Assembly (NCBI GenBank): GCA_013140405.1
Contig: JABFSV010000488.1
Location: 1-5,494, forward strand
Direction of reading: 5' to 3'
Length of the DNA: 5,494 nt
Source: Methyloglobulus sp.
GTDB taxonomy: Bacteria; Pseudomonadota; Gammaproteobacteria; Methylococcales; Methylomonadaceae
Shown one piece after another: positions 5,415 through 5,494 of this stretch. The position numbers and the translations under genes were made by a program. The notes below the pieces were generated by a model that ran no database searches, had not been told where the DNA came from, and was given only the letters and a program-made list of their open reading frames with translations. The first letter of the stretch is position 1. Each line of letters begins with the position of its first letter.

Positions 5415-5433
5415 ACTTCAAGAAGTCTTTTTT
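5415..5433 (+). terminator. Weak intrinsic terminator candidate
   Basis: A short ACTT/AAGT stem with CAAG loop is followed by C and six T (5428-5433). The stem is AT-rich and only 4-5 bp, so this is weak; together with the preceding hairpin it could end the amidohydrolase transcript. Confidence 0.3.
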
Positions 5434-5494
5434 GGTGGCACGGAAACGCGGTCATGGGAACACCGGAAACACAGGCCTATTGTGATGATGTCCA

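Noticed and set aside
5336..5494. Short open frames on both strands at the right edge, such as a minus-strand fragment reading ATKKDFLKYVYSLFACEA
   Set aside because: It is under about 30 codons, has no start or ribosome-binding site, is preceded by an in-frame stop and has no recognisable family.

Overview
The window reads as a chromosomal (or large-plasmid) stretch of a Gram-negative bacterium. It contains the start of a TonB gene, a PepSY-type inner-membrane protein and two proteins with export signals. Protein style and moderate base composition suggest a gammaproteobacterium; a methanotroph-like lineage is possible, but the sequence does not prove any genus.

Layout: (1) Positions 1-525, minus strand: a two-gene unit made of a 78-aa coiled-coil-like protein of unknown function, overlapping by 4 nt the 5' end of a tonB-like gene that runs off the left edge. 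(2) 526-1499: about 970 bp without a convincing gene but rich in dyad symmetry. It holds a 40-bp near-palindrome, an adjacent 9-bp hairpin, two operator-like sites 21 bp apart (core TCATATGA), and a 30-bp near-perfect palindrome with the same core just upstream of a good sigma70-type promoter. (3) 1500-1883, plus strand: a small exported protein whose mature part is about 27% Cys plus His, built from six 15-16-residue repeats with a C-x(2,3)-H-C-x2-H theme. (4) 1884-2121: a convergent gap with a 12-bp-stem hairpin. (5) 2122-3537, minus strand: a 471-aa PepSY-associated transmembrane protein. (6) 3538-4087: a divergent intergenic region that may hold a decayed reading frame. (7) 4088-5335, plus strand: a secreted metal-dependent amidohydrolase starting at TTG. 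(8) 5336-5494: non-coding tail with two weak hairpins.

How the genes relate: TonB and PepSY-family membrane proteins are both commonly linked to iron-siderophore uptake, so the minus-strand genes may serve outer-membrane metal transport. They are separated by about 1.6 kb carrying a plus-strand gene, so they are not one operon, and no convincing Fur box was seen. The most interesting unit is the Cys/His-repeat protein with its palindromic promoter site and two upstream copies of the same motif. It looks like a regulated periplasmic or secreted metal-binding (or thiol-based) system that I cannot match to a named family.
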